Assembly (NCBI RefSeq): GCF_910585425.1
Contig: NZ_CAJUCP010000003.1
Location: forward strand, 1 to 64,000
Source: an uncultured Acetatifactor sp.
GTDB taxonomy: Bacteria > Bacillota > Clostridia > Lachnospirales > Lachnospiraceae
Reading direction: 5' to 3'
Length of the DNA: 64,000 nt
The first letter of the stretch is position 1. Each line of letters starts with the position of its first letter. A model generated the notes under the pieces. The model did no database searches and was not told the DNA's origin. It was given only the letters and a program-made list of their open reading frames with translations. The translations under genes and the position numbers were made by a program. Positions 8,333 through 15,887 of this stretch are shown here, piece by piece.

Positions 8333-8999
8333 CTCCCTTTTCGGGAAAGTGTTCCCACTGTTTAAAATTATAAGTAAGATGCATATTCTTGCATATGATT
8401 ACTGAATTTGCACTCACACTGACAATTCTTCAAACATGAATTTATGGATATAAAACAAATTTTTGATTTGGATAACCCAATTCTTCAATAAGCTCTGCTT
8501 CTTTGAAGCCAAATTTTTTATATAGCGCCCTTGGAGCAAGTCCTTTTTCATCATTTTCACGAAATGTTGATACAGAAATATTTTTACTTCTGTCCAATTC
8601 GTTAAGCGCTTTTTCCAAAAGAAGCGAGCCAATGCCATGCTGCCTATATTCTGGTGCCACAGCTAAACAGCAAATCATGTTATGATTTCGTGAAAACAAA
8701 ATTACGCCTGCAATCTCACCGTTGCATTTTATGCACAATGCCTGCTCCTTATTCATAAATCTTAACACTGTCTGCAAATGTTCTTCTATGCTCTCTTCTG
8801 TTTCCAATCCAGGAAAATTCCAACTTACACGTTTGACTAATTTCATCCATTGTTCAATATCAGATGGTGATCCAAATAACACTTCCATAGCAAAGCTCCT
8901 CCTGCAAATTCCAATATACTTAATTATAAATGTGTGCTTACTACTTGCAATGTATATTTATAAGCTCGTTTCCACGAGTACATAATTCCGAAAAGGGAG
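8333..8999 (-). mobile_element. 667-bp non-autonomous mobile cassette carrying a GNAT gene
   Basis: Perfect 12-bp terminal inverted repeats CTCCCTTTTCGG (8333-8344) and CCGAAAAGGGAG (8988-8999), flanked by an 8-bp direct repeat ATAACTTA (8325-8332 and 9000-9007). The only gene inside is the acetyltransferase at 8442-8888; there is no transposase. Small hairpins sit just inside both ends (GGGAAAGTGTTCCC on the left, an ACGAG/CTCGT stem on the right). Removing the element plus one ATAACTTA restores the PIN reading frame across the site (LDTSVISYLQQED). This is direct sequence evidence of insertion; the mobilising enzyme family is unknown. Confidence 0.85.
8442..8888 (-). CDS. GNAT family N-acetyltransferase (cassette cargo)
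   Basis: 148 residues. The GNAT core is visible: LCIKCNGEIAGVILF strands, MICCLAVAPEYRQHGIGSLLLEKAL with the acetyl-CoA pyrophosphate loop (Q/R-x-x-G-x-G/A type, RQHGIG), and the late ALYKKFGFKEAE motif. Substrate unknown; antibiotic, polyamine or protein acetylation are all possible. It is the sole gene of the inserted cassette and AT-rich compared with flanking chromosomal genes, as expected for recently acquired DNA. Confidence 0.88.
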   Translation of the reverse strand: MEVLFGSPSDIEQWMKLVKRVSWNFPGLETEESIEEHLQTVLRFMNKEQALCIKCNGEIAGVILFSRNHNMICCLAVAPEYRQHGIGSLLLEKALNELDRSKNISVSTFRENDEKGLAPRALYKKFGFKEAELIEELGYPNQKFVLYP

Positions 9000-9047
9000 A
9001 TAACTTATGACCGATGTATCCAGATACACTTTTAATTTTCTGCCCAT
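8958..9047 (-). pseudogene. PIN-domain toxin remnant, N-terminal part
   Basis: Starts at ATG 9047 behind a very strong ribosome site (GGGAGGTGAT) and reads MGRKLKVYLDTSVISYL, the typical first strand of a PIN nuclease with its first catalytic Asp. It then runs into the inverted repeat of the inserted cassette and stops at 8958 after 29 residues. The rest of the gene is at 8226-8324. Confidence 0.75.
9000..9007. repeat. Right copy of the 8-bp target-site duplication
   Basis: ATAACTTA directly outside the right inverted repeat; identical copy at 8325-8332. Confidence 0.85.
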
Positions 9048-9387
9048 AGCACATCACCTCCCTTTCCAGATATTTTAGCATAGTTTCCCCGCCTTAACAA
9101 TCCGTGGCCGCACATTTTATGGAGGAGAGGCCAGACGCCTCTTTTTTTGGAAAAAAGGTTGAGGTGGATGCGGCGGGGATTTTCTGGTATGGTAGAAAGG
9201 AAGTGCGCGGGAAGGCAGCGCATGGAAGAGAGGATGCACGGAAGGAGGGAACCTTATGACCACACCCAAGCGTTTTGCGTAGCAGAGGCTATTGCAAATA
9301 TAAGAGAATGAGGTAATAGCCTTTGCAGATCCGGAGGAACAGGATGCGCGGCAAAACTGCGCGCCTGTCTGTAAGAGGAGACGCAAA
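9048..9387. other. Intergenic region without a recognisable gene
   Basis: Between the PIN remnant start and the DUF1062 gene I see no supported coding sequence on either strand. It contains the PIN ribosome site, a plus-strand hairpin followed by a T run (9126-9148) and a good ribosome site for the next gene (AAGAGGAGA before 9388). Confidence 0.5.
9126..9148 (+). terminator. Isolated intrinsic terminator-like hairpin
   Basis: Stem AGAGGC/GCCTCT (9126-9131 with 9137-9142), five-base loop, then seven T. No plus-strand gene ends upstream, so it could end a short untranslated transcript or be left from a lost gene. Confidence 0.5.
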
Positions 9388-10098
9388 ATGTGCTATTTGA
9401 ATACAACTGAATATAGAATCATCCCCACATCCGGCTATCAGGTTCTGCGGAACTGCTCGGGCTGCGGCTGCAAGTCGGCCTATGAGAGCACCGGGAGCTT
9501 CCGCGTCAATGCAAACGGGAAGCGTATCGATGTCTGGCTGATCTACCGGTGCGGGAGCTGCGGACATACCTACAACCTGGCCATCTACGACAGGGTGAAG
9601 CCGGAGGACATCCCCGGGGAGGAGTACCGCCGCTTCCTGGAAAACGATGGGGAGACGGCTCTGCGGTACGGCATGGACAAAGGAATCTTCGCAAAGAACA
9701 GGGCCGAGATAGATTGGGAGCATGTGGCCTATGAAATCCTGCCGATGGAGGTGCGGGAGAACCCGGAGAGCCGGGAACGTCCACAGAGCCAGGAAAATCC
9801 AGAGGGCCGGATAGGCCAGGGGCGGCAGGACGCTCTCCGGCAGGACCGGAGGGGAAGCAGCCTGCTGACAATCCATAACCCCTGGGGCCTGAAAATCAGG
9901 ACGGACAAGGCAGTGGCGGAAATCTGCCAGATTTCCCGGAGCAAGGTCAGGCAGCTTATAAAGGAAGGAAAGCTGGAGCTGCCGCAGGATTACGTGGGGA
10001 GTCGGATCGTGCTGGAGCTGGGCCGATGCCCAATCCCGGAAAACAGGGATTCCGAAAGCCACGGCATCCATGGACAGACTTTTGAAAGAGGAAGATGA
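9388..10098 (+). CDS. DUF1062 family protein
   Basis: 236 residues. The N-terminal half has two Cys pairs, CSGCGC near 31-36 and YRCGSCGHTYNLAIYDR near 57-72, which suggest a zinc ribbon, followed by a domain ending in DKAVAEICQISRSKVRQLIKEGKLELP that looks like a helix-turn-helix-like segment. The overall layout matches DUF1062. RBS AAGAGGAG. Its 3' end lies 7 bases before the methyltransferase start, so the two are co-transcribed. No function is known to me. Confidence 0.75.
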   Translation: MCYLNTTEYRIIPTSGYQVLRNCSGCGCKSAYESTGSFRVNANGKRIDVWLIYRCGSCGHTYNLAIYDRVKPEDIPGEEYRRFLENDGETALRYGMDKGIFAKNRAEIDWEHVAYEILPMEVRENPESRERPQSQENPEGRIGQGRQDALRQDRRGSSLLTIHNPWGLKIRTDKAVAEICQISRSKVRQLIKEGKLELPQDYVGSRIVLELGRCPIPENRDSESHGIHGQTFERGR

Positions 10099-10105
10099 GG
10101 AAAAA

Positions 10106-10798
10106 ATGAGCAAATTTGAAGAGATTAAAAAATGGCTGGCCGACACTGTGGATGAGCCTCTGGAGGAGATGGGGAGCTTCTTCGCGAAGCGCGTAGGAGA
10201 CTATGAGGAGCACATGGCTGTCTGGCGGGACAGCTATCAGTGGATGGCCCGGCTGATTCCCGGGGAGGCGCGAAACCTTCTGGACATAGGCTGCGGCACC
10301 GGCCTGGAGCTGGACGAGATATTCCGGCTCCGCCCGGACATCAGCGTCACGGGCATCGACCTGGAACCCGCTATGCTGGAGCGGCTGAAAGCCAAGCACA
10401 GGGACAGGGACATCCGATTGATTCAGGGGGACTATTTTCAGGTGCCCTTCGGGGAAAGCTGCTTCGACGCGACGGTATCTTTTGAGACCCTGCACCACTT
10501 CAAGATAGAAGACAAAATAGTCTTATTCCGGAAGCTGTATCAGGCCCTGAGGCCCGGCGGCTGTTACCTGGAGGCGGATTACATAGCGGAGTCCGAGGAG
10601 ATGGAGGCATACCTTTTCGCGGAATGCGCCCGCAGACGGGAGAAGAGCGGAATCGGGGCGGATGTGTTCGTCCATTTCGACACGCCCCTGACATTAGAGC
10701 ACGAGATGGGCCTTCTGCAGGAGGCAGGCTTCGCCGGCGTGGAATGCCTGGGGTATTCCAGCGACAGCCATACGCCCATGATCCGGGCGGTGAAATGA
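10106..10798 (+). CDS. Class I SAM-dependent methyltransferase
   Basis: About 230 residues from ATG 10106 (MSKFEE); a longer frame from 10070 would overlap the preceding gene and lacks a good ribosome site. The SAM-binding motif LLDIGCGTGLELDEIF is near 53-68, motif II acidic residue in TGIDLEPAMLERL, post-I motif, and RPGGCYLEADYI is motif III-like. Substrate not determinable. It lies in a run DUF1062-methyltransferase-GNAT with close spacing, perhaps a small modification operon. Confidence 0.85.
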   Translation: MSKFEEIKKWLADTVDEPLEEMGSFFAKRVGDYEEHMAVWRDSYQWMARLIPGEARNLLDIGCGTGLELDEIFRLRPDISVTGIDLEPAMLERLKAKHRDRDIRLIQGDYFQVPFGESCFDATVSFETLHHFKIEDKIVLFRKLYQALRPGGCYLEADYIAESEEMEAYLFAECARRREKSGIGADVFVHFDTPLTLEHEMGLLQEAGFAGVECLGYSSDSHTPMIRAVK

Positions 10799-10850
10799 GC
10801 CGGGAGAGGAAAGGAACCGCACGATTTGCGGAGAAAGGAAAAGTGCAGTT

Positions 10851-11381
10851 ATGATAGAATATCGCAGACTGGAAGAAAAGGAAATCTGCCGGGAACTGTT
10901 CGGGCAGTTCATCCGCCGCCAGGAGGTAGGAAAATGCTGGCGGCGGGTAGACGGGGAGTGGGTCATAAGGGACGATCCCTTCGTGGACGACTGGACGGAG
11001 GAGGATTACCGGAAGCTGGTGGCATGCCTGCAAAATACCCTGGCCACTGGCGGCTTCGTGTACGCTGCCTTCCGGGATGGCGCCTTGAAGGGCTTTGCCT
11101 CCGTGGAGGCAAAATTGTTTGGCGGGGAGCAGGGCTATCTGGATCTGTCCAGCATCCATGTGTCCCAGGACATGCGGGGGCAGGGAGTGGGCCGGGCGCT
11201 GTTCCTGGCGGCGAAGGACTGGGCCAGGAACAGCGGCGGGCGCAAGCTCTACATCTCCGCCCACTCCGCCGTGGAGAGCCAGGCCTTCTACAAGGCCATG
11301 GGCTGCGTGGAGGCGGAAGTGTACCACCAGGGGCATGTGGAAGAGGAGCCTTACGACTGCCAGTTGGAGTGCGGGCTGTAG
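10851..11381 (+). CDS. GNAT family N-acetyltransferase
   Basis: 176 residues. Acetyl-CoA binding region SSIHVSQDMRGQGVGRALFLAAKDWA (R-G-Q-G-V-G loop) and the distal YISAHSAVESQAFYKAMGC motif are clear. Substrate unknown. It follows the methyltransferase by 52 bases on the same strand. A terminator-like hairpin follows at 11435-11472. Confidence 0.85.
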   Translation: MIEYRRLEEKEICRELFGQFIRRQEVGKCWRRVDGEWVIRDDPFVDDWTEEDYRKLVACLQNTLATGGFVYAAFRDGALKGFASVEAKLFGGEQGYLDLSSIHVSQDMRGQGVGRALFLAAKDWARNSGGRKLYISAHSAVESQAFYKAMGCVEAEVYHQGHVEEEPYDCQLECGL

Positions 11382-11434
11382 ACAACTGACGCATTGCCCG
11401 GCAGCTTTCCGGCCACAGGCTGGAGCAGAGCGAC

Positions 11435-11472
11435 GGGCAAGCGGCCTGCCGGAGCCGGAGGCCAGCTTGCCC
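11435..11472 (+). terminator. Terminator-like hairpin after the GNAT gene
   Basis: Arms GGGCAAGCGGCCT and AGGCCAGCTTGCCC pair over about 12 bp with one mismatch; followed by GGTTCTGTTT, a weak T tract. Confidence 0.5.
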
Positions 11473-11547
11473 GGTTCTGTTTCATATCTGCCCTGCCATC
11501 CCTGAAATTAATAATTTAGGCATTGGCCCGGGACAGCGGCCGCCCAA

Positions 11548-11853
11548 TCAGCCCGAGACGGAGGGCAGGCTCCCCAGATTGTTGCCCTCGGAGCTGTCGG
11601 GAACCGATTTCAGGTATTCCGTGTCGCCCCTGTGGGCCACGCCCACGCCCTTGATGTGGCCGGATTTCGCCATCTGCACGCCCTCCTCCTTGCTGACGGT
11701 GGAGCCGTCGGAGAGCTGATAGCCGTCGATCCTGCCGCTGTGCTTTACGAGGCCCACGATTTCCCTGGCATCGGATTTGGGCTGAGGGATCTCGTCCAGG
11801 GTGTTCTTCGCCAGAGCGGCGGTGAATTTCGTATCGTTTGATCTATCTTCCAT
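11548..11853 (-). CDS. DUF3892 family protein
   Basis: 101 residues. The core IVGLVKHSGRIDGYQLSDG followed by VSKEEGVQMAKSGHIKGVGVAHRGDTEYLKSVPD matches the DUF3892 layout. No signal or membrane segment. RBS AAAGGAA upstream of ATG 11853. It stands alone between convergent and tandem neighbours. Function unknown. Confidence 0.75.
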   Translation of the reverse strand: MEDRSNDTKFTAALAKNTLDEIPQPKSDAREIVGLVKHSGRIDGYQLSDGSTVSKEEGVQMAKSGHIKGVGVAHRGDTEYLKSVPDSSEGNNLGSLPSVSG

Positions 11854-11988
11854 AAATATATGACCATTCCTTTCTGTTCTGTGGCCTGCGAATCTGAGTC
11901 GCAGGCTCTATGGCTTCAGGAATAGTATTGCCCGCCTGGCGGGGAAAATCCCTGCCAGCTTTCGCCAGATAAGATTACAATGATATAG

Positions 11989-12861
11989 TCAACCTTTTAC
12001 GGAGCCAAGTGTCATCCCGGTGACGAAATATTTCTGCAGGAAAGGGTAGAGGGCAAGGATTGGCAGCATGGCGATGACTACCTTGGCGGAATTCAGAGTC
12101 AGGTCCGACAGCTTCGATGCCTCCCGGAGCTGCTCCGGCGTCATGGTCTGGGGATCCAGCACTGCAGAAATCTGATAAATATAAGTCTGAAGCGGCTGCC
12201 TGTTCAGATCGTTGATATACAACAGGCCGTCGAAGTAGGCGTTCCAGTGCCCCACGAAAGCGAAGAGCAGCAGACAGGCCAGGGAGGGCATGCTCACCGG
12301 GATATAGACCCGGAACAGAATCTGCAGGGGATTCGCTCCGTCGATGGTGGCCGCCTCATTCAGCTCATAAGGCACATTGCGGAAGAAATTGATCAGGAGT
12401 ACCATATTGTAAATCGGAAGCGCACCCGGGAGAATCAGCGCCCAGATGGAATTCAGCAGCTTGAGGTTGCGGATCACCACGTACATCGGTATCATGCCGC
12501 CGGAAAAGAGCATGTTGGCCACGAAGAACCAGATGTAGGCCTTGCCCCGGCGGAACCGGTTCTCCGGCAGGCACAGCGGGTAGGCGGTAAGAACCAGCAG
12601 AAGCATGTTCAGGCTGCAGCCCAGCGCTGTCCTGATGACGGAGACGCCGAACGAAGTGAAAAAGCGGGTGTCGGCCAACAGCTTTTTGTAGGACTCCGTA
12701 TTCAGGCCCGAGGGCAGCAGCCAGACTTTTCCTGCGGAGACAGCGGCATTGTTGCTGAAAGAAACGATTAGGGTATACCACAGGGGATAAAAGCAGAACA
12801 GTGCGAAAAGAACCAAAATAAAAACGATAATAAAACGTGAAATAGTCAATCTGCTTCGCAT
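11989..12861 (-). CDS. Carbohydrate ABC transporter permease (LplC/YtcP type)
   Basis: 290 residues with six predicted membrane segments starting at FIIVFILVLFALFCFYPLWY. The cytoplasmic EAA loop reads NEAATIDGANPLQILFRVYIP near 189-209, and the C-terminus LQKYFVTGMTLGSVKG is characteristic of this family. It pairs with the permease at 12889-13788 and the lipoprotein at 13882-15645. No ATPase gene is nearby; such systems commonly share a single MsmK-type ATPase encoded elsewhere (known for the family, inferred here). Confidence 0.95.
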   Translation of the reverse strand: MRSRLTISRFIIVFILVLFALFCFYPLWYTLIVSFSNNAAVSAGKVWLLPSGLNTESYKKLLADTRFFTSFGVSVIRTALGCSLNMLLLVLTAYPLCLPENRFRRGKAYIWFFVANMLFSGGMIPMYVVIRNLKLLNSIWALILPGALPIYNMVLLINFFRNVPYELNEAATIDGANPLQILFRVYIPVSMPSLACLLLFAFVGHWNAYFDGLLYINDLNRQPLQTYIYQISAVLDPQTMTPEQLREASKLSDLTLNSAKVVIAMLPILALYPFLQKYFVTGMTLGSVKG

Positions 12862-12888
12862 GGCGGAGTTTCCTTTCTTTGTCCTTCT

Positions 12889-13788
12889 CTAAAAAATACG
12901 ATAATCTGCAAATTTGGAGGCCAGCCAATAGGCGATTGCCATCAGAGTGATTCCGATGACGGACTTGAACAGTCCCACTGCCGAGCCGAGGCCGTAGTTG
13001 AAACTGACCAGGCCTACCCGATAGACATAGGTATCGATGATGTCGCCTGTAGAATATACGAGTGCATTGTACATATTGAAAATCTGGTCGAAGCCGGCAT
13101 CCAGCACACTGCCCAGGCTCAGGGTGGCCATCAGGACGATGATGGTGCGCAGACCCGGAAGGGTGACATGTATGGCCTGCTTCCAGCGTCCGGCACCGTC
13201 GATCGCGGCGGCCTCGTACAAGGCGGGGTCGATGGCCGTGATGGCTGACAGATATACGATGGCTCCGAAGCCGAACTCCTTGAGGGTCTCCGTGGCGATC
13301 ATGACGATCGGGAACAGGGAGGGCGTGCCCAGGAACATGACGGATTCCTGCGCTCCGGACAGACGGAGGATCTGGTTGATCAGTCCGTCAGTGCCGAGCA
13401 TGGAGCGCATGATCGTGGCGAAGATGACCCAGGAGATGAAATGGGGAAGATAGACTGCCGTCTGGATACATTTCTTCAGGCGTCTGCCTTTCAGCTCATT
13501 GAGGAGCAGGGCGAAAAGGATGGAGACCAATGTACCGGCTGTTATCTTTCCCGCCGCGATCACCACTGTGTTGCGCAGGATGGCGAAGCTGTCCGGCAGG
13601 CTGAAGAACAGTTCAAAGTTTTCAAATCCCACCCAGGGGGAACCGAACCACCCTCTGCTGGGAATGAAATCCTGAAAGGCCAGGGCGATTCCCAGCCAGG
13701 TGCTGGTATTGAACAACAGGACAAATACGACTCCCGGCAGCAGCATCAGATGATAGGGAAGCTGGGAAAAACGGGTTTTCTTTTTCAT
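12889..13788 (-). CDS. Carbohydrate ABC transporter permease (LplB type)
   Basis: About 299 residues from MKKKTRFSQLPYH at 13788, which has AAGGAG upstream; a 30-residue longer frame to 13878 lacks support. Membrane segments are clear and the EAA loop is YEAAAIDGAGRWKQAIHVTLPGL. The C-terminal KFADYRIF is typical of LplB proteins. It forms the heterodimeric channel with the downstream LplC-type permease, 27 bases away. Confidence 0.95.
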   Translation of the reverse strand: MKKKTRFSQLPYHLMLLPGVVFVLLFNTSTWLGIALAFQDFIPSRGWFGSPWVGFENFELFFSLPDSFAILRNTVVIAAGKITAGTLVSILFALLLNELKGRRLKKCIQTAVYLPHFISWVIFATIMRSMLGTDGLINQILRLSGAQESVMFLGTPSLFPIVMIATETLKEFGFGAIVYLSAITAIDPALYEAAAIDGAGRWKQAIHVTLPGLRTIIVLMATLSLGSVLDAGFDQIFNMYNALVYSTGDIIDTYVYRVGLVSFNYGLGSAVGLFKSVIGITLMAIAYWLASKFADYRIF

Positions 13789-13881
13789 AGACGGACTCCT
13801 TTCCAAAGAAGAAAAGGGATGACGCAAGCCGTATCCCTTTTCTGTGGTCTTTGCCGCGTCAGACGGCATGAAACGCATCTT

Positions 13882-15645
13882 TTATGAGGCATCGACAGCC
13901 TGCTGTACTTCTTCCGTGATATCCTGGCCGCCCTGTTCCAGGTATTGGGTGACGAATTCATCAAAGTATTCGGAGATGCTCTTTCCGTCGGTGTCGCCCA
14001 TCACCATTTTGGTATATGCCTCCAGTTCCAGCTTGTCCAGGAAGGTCTTGCGCTTTTCCATGGTGGAGGTGGTGCCGGAGTAGACGGAACGGACATACTC
14101 TACATTGGCATTATAGAGCGCCATCATGCCTACCGTATATCCCACGGAATTGGACCAGTCGGCCATGCTGTCGTAGGGATCTGCACTGTCGGCCACTACC
14201 TTGGCGGCCTGGGCCATGGCCTGGTTATAGACGGCTTCGGAGGGACAGCTCAGTTCCCCTACTTCTTCCAGAGTGATTTCCCCGGCTGCGTATTGGGTCG
14301 CCAGGAGGCCTGTCATGATGATGGCATCTGCCGGAAGAGGATAGACAGACATGGGGATATAGATATTTTCGATAGGTGCGGTTTCCAGCTCTGTCTTGTA
14401 AGAGTCCAGGGTCATGCCGTGGATCAAATTGTTGAGCGCATAGAAGAAAATGGAAGGATCTTCGCAATTCTTGCTGACCACACCGATGCTGTAGCCCGCC
14501 GCATTGGGGGCGCCGCCGATGTAATTCTCACCGCTTTCCCTGGGCAGGGCGTAGGCGGCCCATTCCGCGGCGGGGTCATTGAGCACCGTATCCGTCAGGT
14601 AGGACCAGCTCAGCCACCAGGGGCCGAAGAACATGCCCGCCTTGCTGCCTGTCACGGCCTGCTTGTACATATCGCCCGTCCAACTGCCGAAATCCTTGGG
14701 GATGATGCCTTCCTGATACCAGGCGTTGAGCAGCTCCAGGGTCTCTTCGGCTTCGGGCATGAGGGATCCATAGACTATGCTCCCGTCCTGCTCCACCCAT
14801 TGTCCCGGGGCAGCGCCATAATTGGTGAAGATATCGCCCACGCTGCCTGTGCCCCCGTAAGCGGCATTGAAGGAAGTGAGGATGGGCAGGCCGTAAGTGT
14901 CGTCCTGGCCGTTGGCATCGGGGTCCTGTGTCATGAAGGCTTTGGCTATCTCCGCGATGTCGCCGATGCAGGCGGGTTCTTCCAGATTGAGCTTATCCAG
15001 CCAGTCTTTCCGCACCCAGAGCAGAGGATTGGAGTCTCCCAGGCCGTTGGCCTTAGGGATGCCATAGATCCTCCCGTTTTTGGTGACGGCCTTTAAGTCT
15101 GCGTCATCGGCGCTGGCCCACAGCTCTCTCCACCGGGGATCCAGCACGGTGTCGTAATATTCCGTCAGGTCAGCCAGCAGGTCTGCCTTGACCAACGCTT
15201 CATATTGGGAGTAGGATACCTCAAAGTAATCGGGGATGTCTCCCGAGGCGATCATCATATTCATTTTCTGCCCATAGGCGCTGCCTGAGGCGGACCATAT
15301 CACTTCGGGCACCAGGCCGGTCAGGTTCGTGAACCATCTGGTCCAGTAATTGTCTTCCACAGTCTGGCCTTCCGGCATCACGTCTCCGGAGGACGTACCG
15401 ACTATGGTAGTATAAGTGATTCCGTCGAATACCTTGAGATAGCCGCCGTCCTCTGCGGCAGGGCTGGCTGTGGCGTCGCTCTGGGAATCCGCAGCGCTGC
15501 CGCCGGATTCCGGGGCGGCATCAGGCATTCCGGAAGAGGGGCCGGACTCTTTGGAACCCGGATTGGAAGTATCGGCATTGCCGCAGGCAGACGTGGTGAG
15601 GACAAGGGCTGCGGCCAATAACAGAGCAAGTGTCTTTCGCTTCAT
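13882..15645 (-). CDS. Extracellular sugar-binding lipoprotein (LplA-like)
   Basis: 587 residues from MKRKTLALL at 15645, which follows AGGAGG; the frame extends 20 codons further without support. Lipobox LTTSAC (Cys21), Ser/Gly/Glu-rich linker, then a large family-1-type binding domain (VIWSASGSAYGQKMNMMIASGDIPDYFEV, MFFGPWWLSWSYL, AINPAYE-like region). It captures an oligosaccharide for the two permeases downstream. Divergently oriented to the YesM-like kinase, which probably controls it. Confidence 0.93.
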   Translation of the reverse strand: MKRKTLALLLAAALVLTTSACGNADTSNPGSKESGPSSGMPDAAPESGGSAADSQSDATASPAAEDGGYLKVFDGITYTTIVGTSSGDVMPEGQTVEDNYWTRWFTNLTGLVPEVIWSASGSAYGQKMNMMIASGDIPDYFEVSYSQYEALVKADLLADLTEYYDTVLDPRWRELWASADDADLKAVTKNGRIYGIPKANGLGDSNPLLWVRKDWLDKLNLEEPACIGDIAEIAKAFMTQDPDANGQDDTYGLPILTSFNAAYGGTGSVGDIFTNYGAAPGQWVEQDGSIVYGSLMPEAEETLELLNAWYQEGIIPKDFGSWTGDMYKQAVTGSKAGMFFGPWWLSWSYLTDTVLNDPAAEWAAYALPRESGENYIGGAPNAAGYSIGVVSKNCEDPSIFFYALNNLIHGMTLDSYKTELETAPIENIYIPMSVYPLPADAIIMTGLLATQYAAGEITLEEVGELSCPSEAVYNQAMAQAAKVVADSADPYDSMADWSNSVGYTVGMMALYNANVEYVRSVYSGTTSTMEKRKTFLDKLELEAYTKMVMGDTDGKSISEYFDEFVTQYLEQGGQDITEEVQQAVDAS

Positions 15646-15887
15646 AGAGTGGAACCTCCTTTTTATGATGTCGTCATTATTGCACAATAACTTTCCCGTT
15701 TCCATAGATTTTTATATTCAGAATATTGAAAAATCTCACACAGGTATAACAGATGGGAATAAAATAAGACAAAAAAGGCGATAGTTTTTTCCATAACAGT
15801 TTTTCGGAATCCAATGAAATGTTCCGGAGAATGCGATATAATGAAAGCGGACAGCACAGGGACGGCTCGCGTGGAAGGAGGGGGACT

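Noticed and set aside
8414..8638. 74-codon minus-strand frame inside the GNAT gene
   Set aside because: Overlaps the clear acetyltransferase in another frame and has no ribosome site.
8333..8999. Integron gene cassette as explanation for the GNAT insert
   Set aside because: There is no GTTRRRY recombination core or attC-like site, while inverted ends and an 8-bp target duplication indicate transposition.
9032..9223. 63-codon minus-strand frame overlapping the PIN start
   Set aside because: It lies in another frame across the PIN ribosome site and lacks a start signal; the PIN N-terminus in the competing frame is recognisable.
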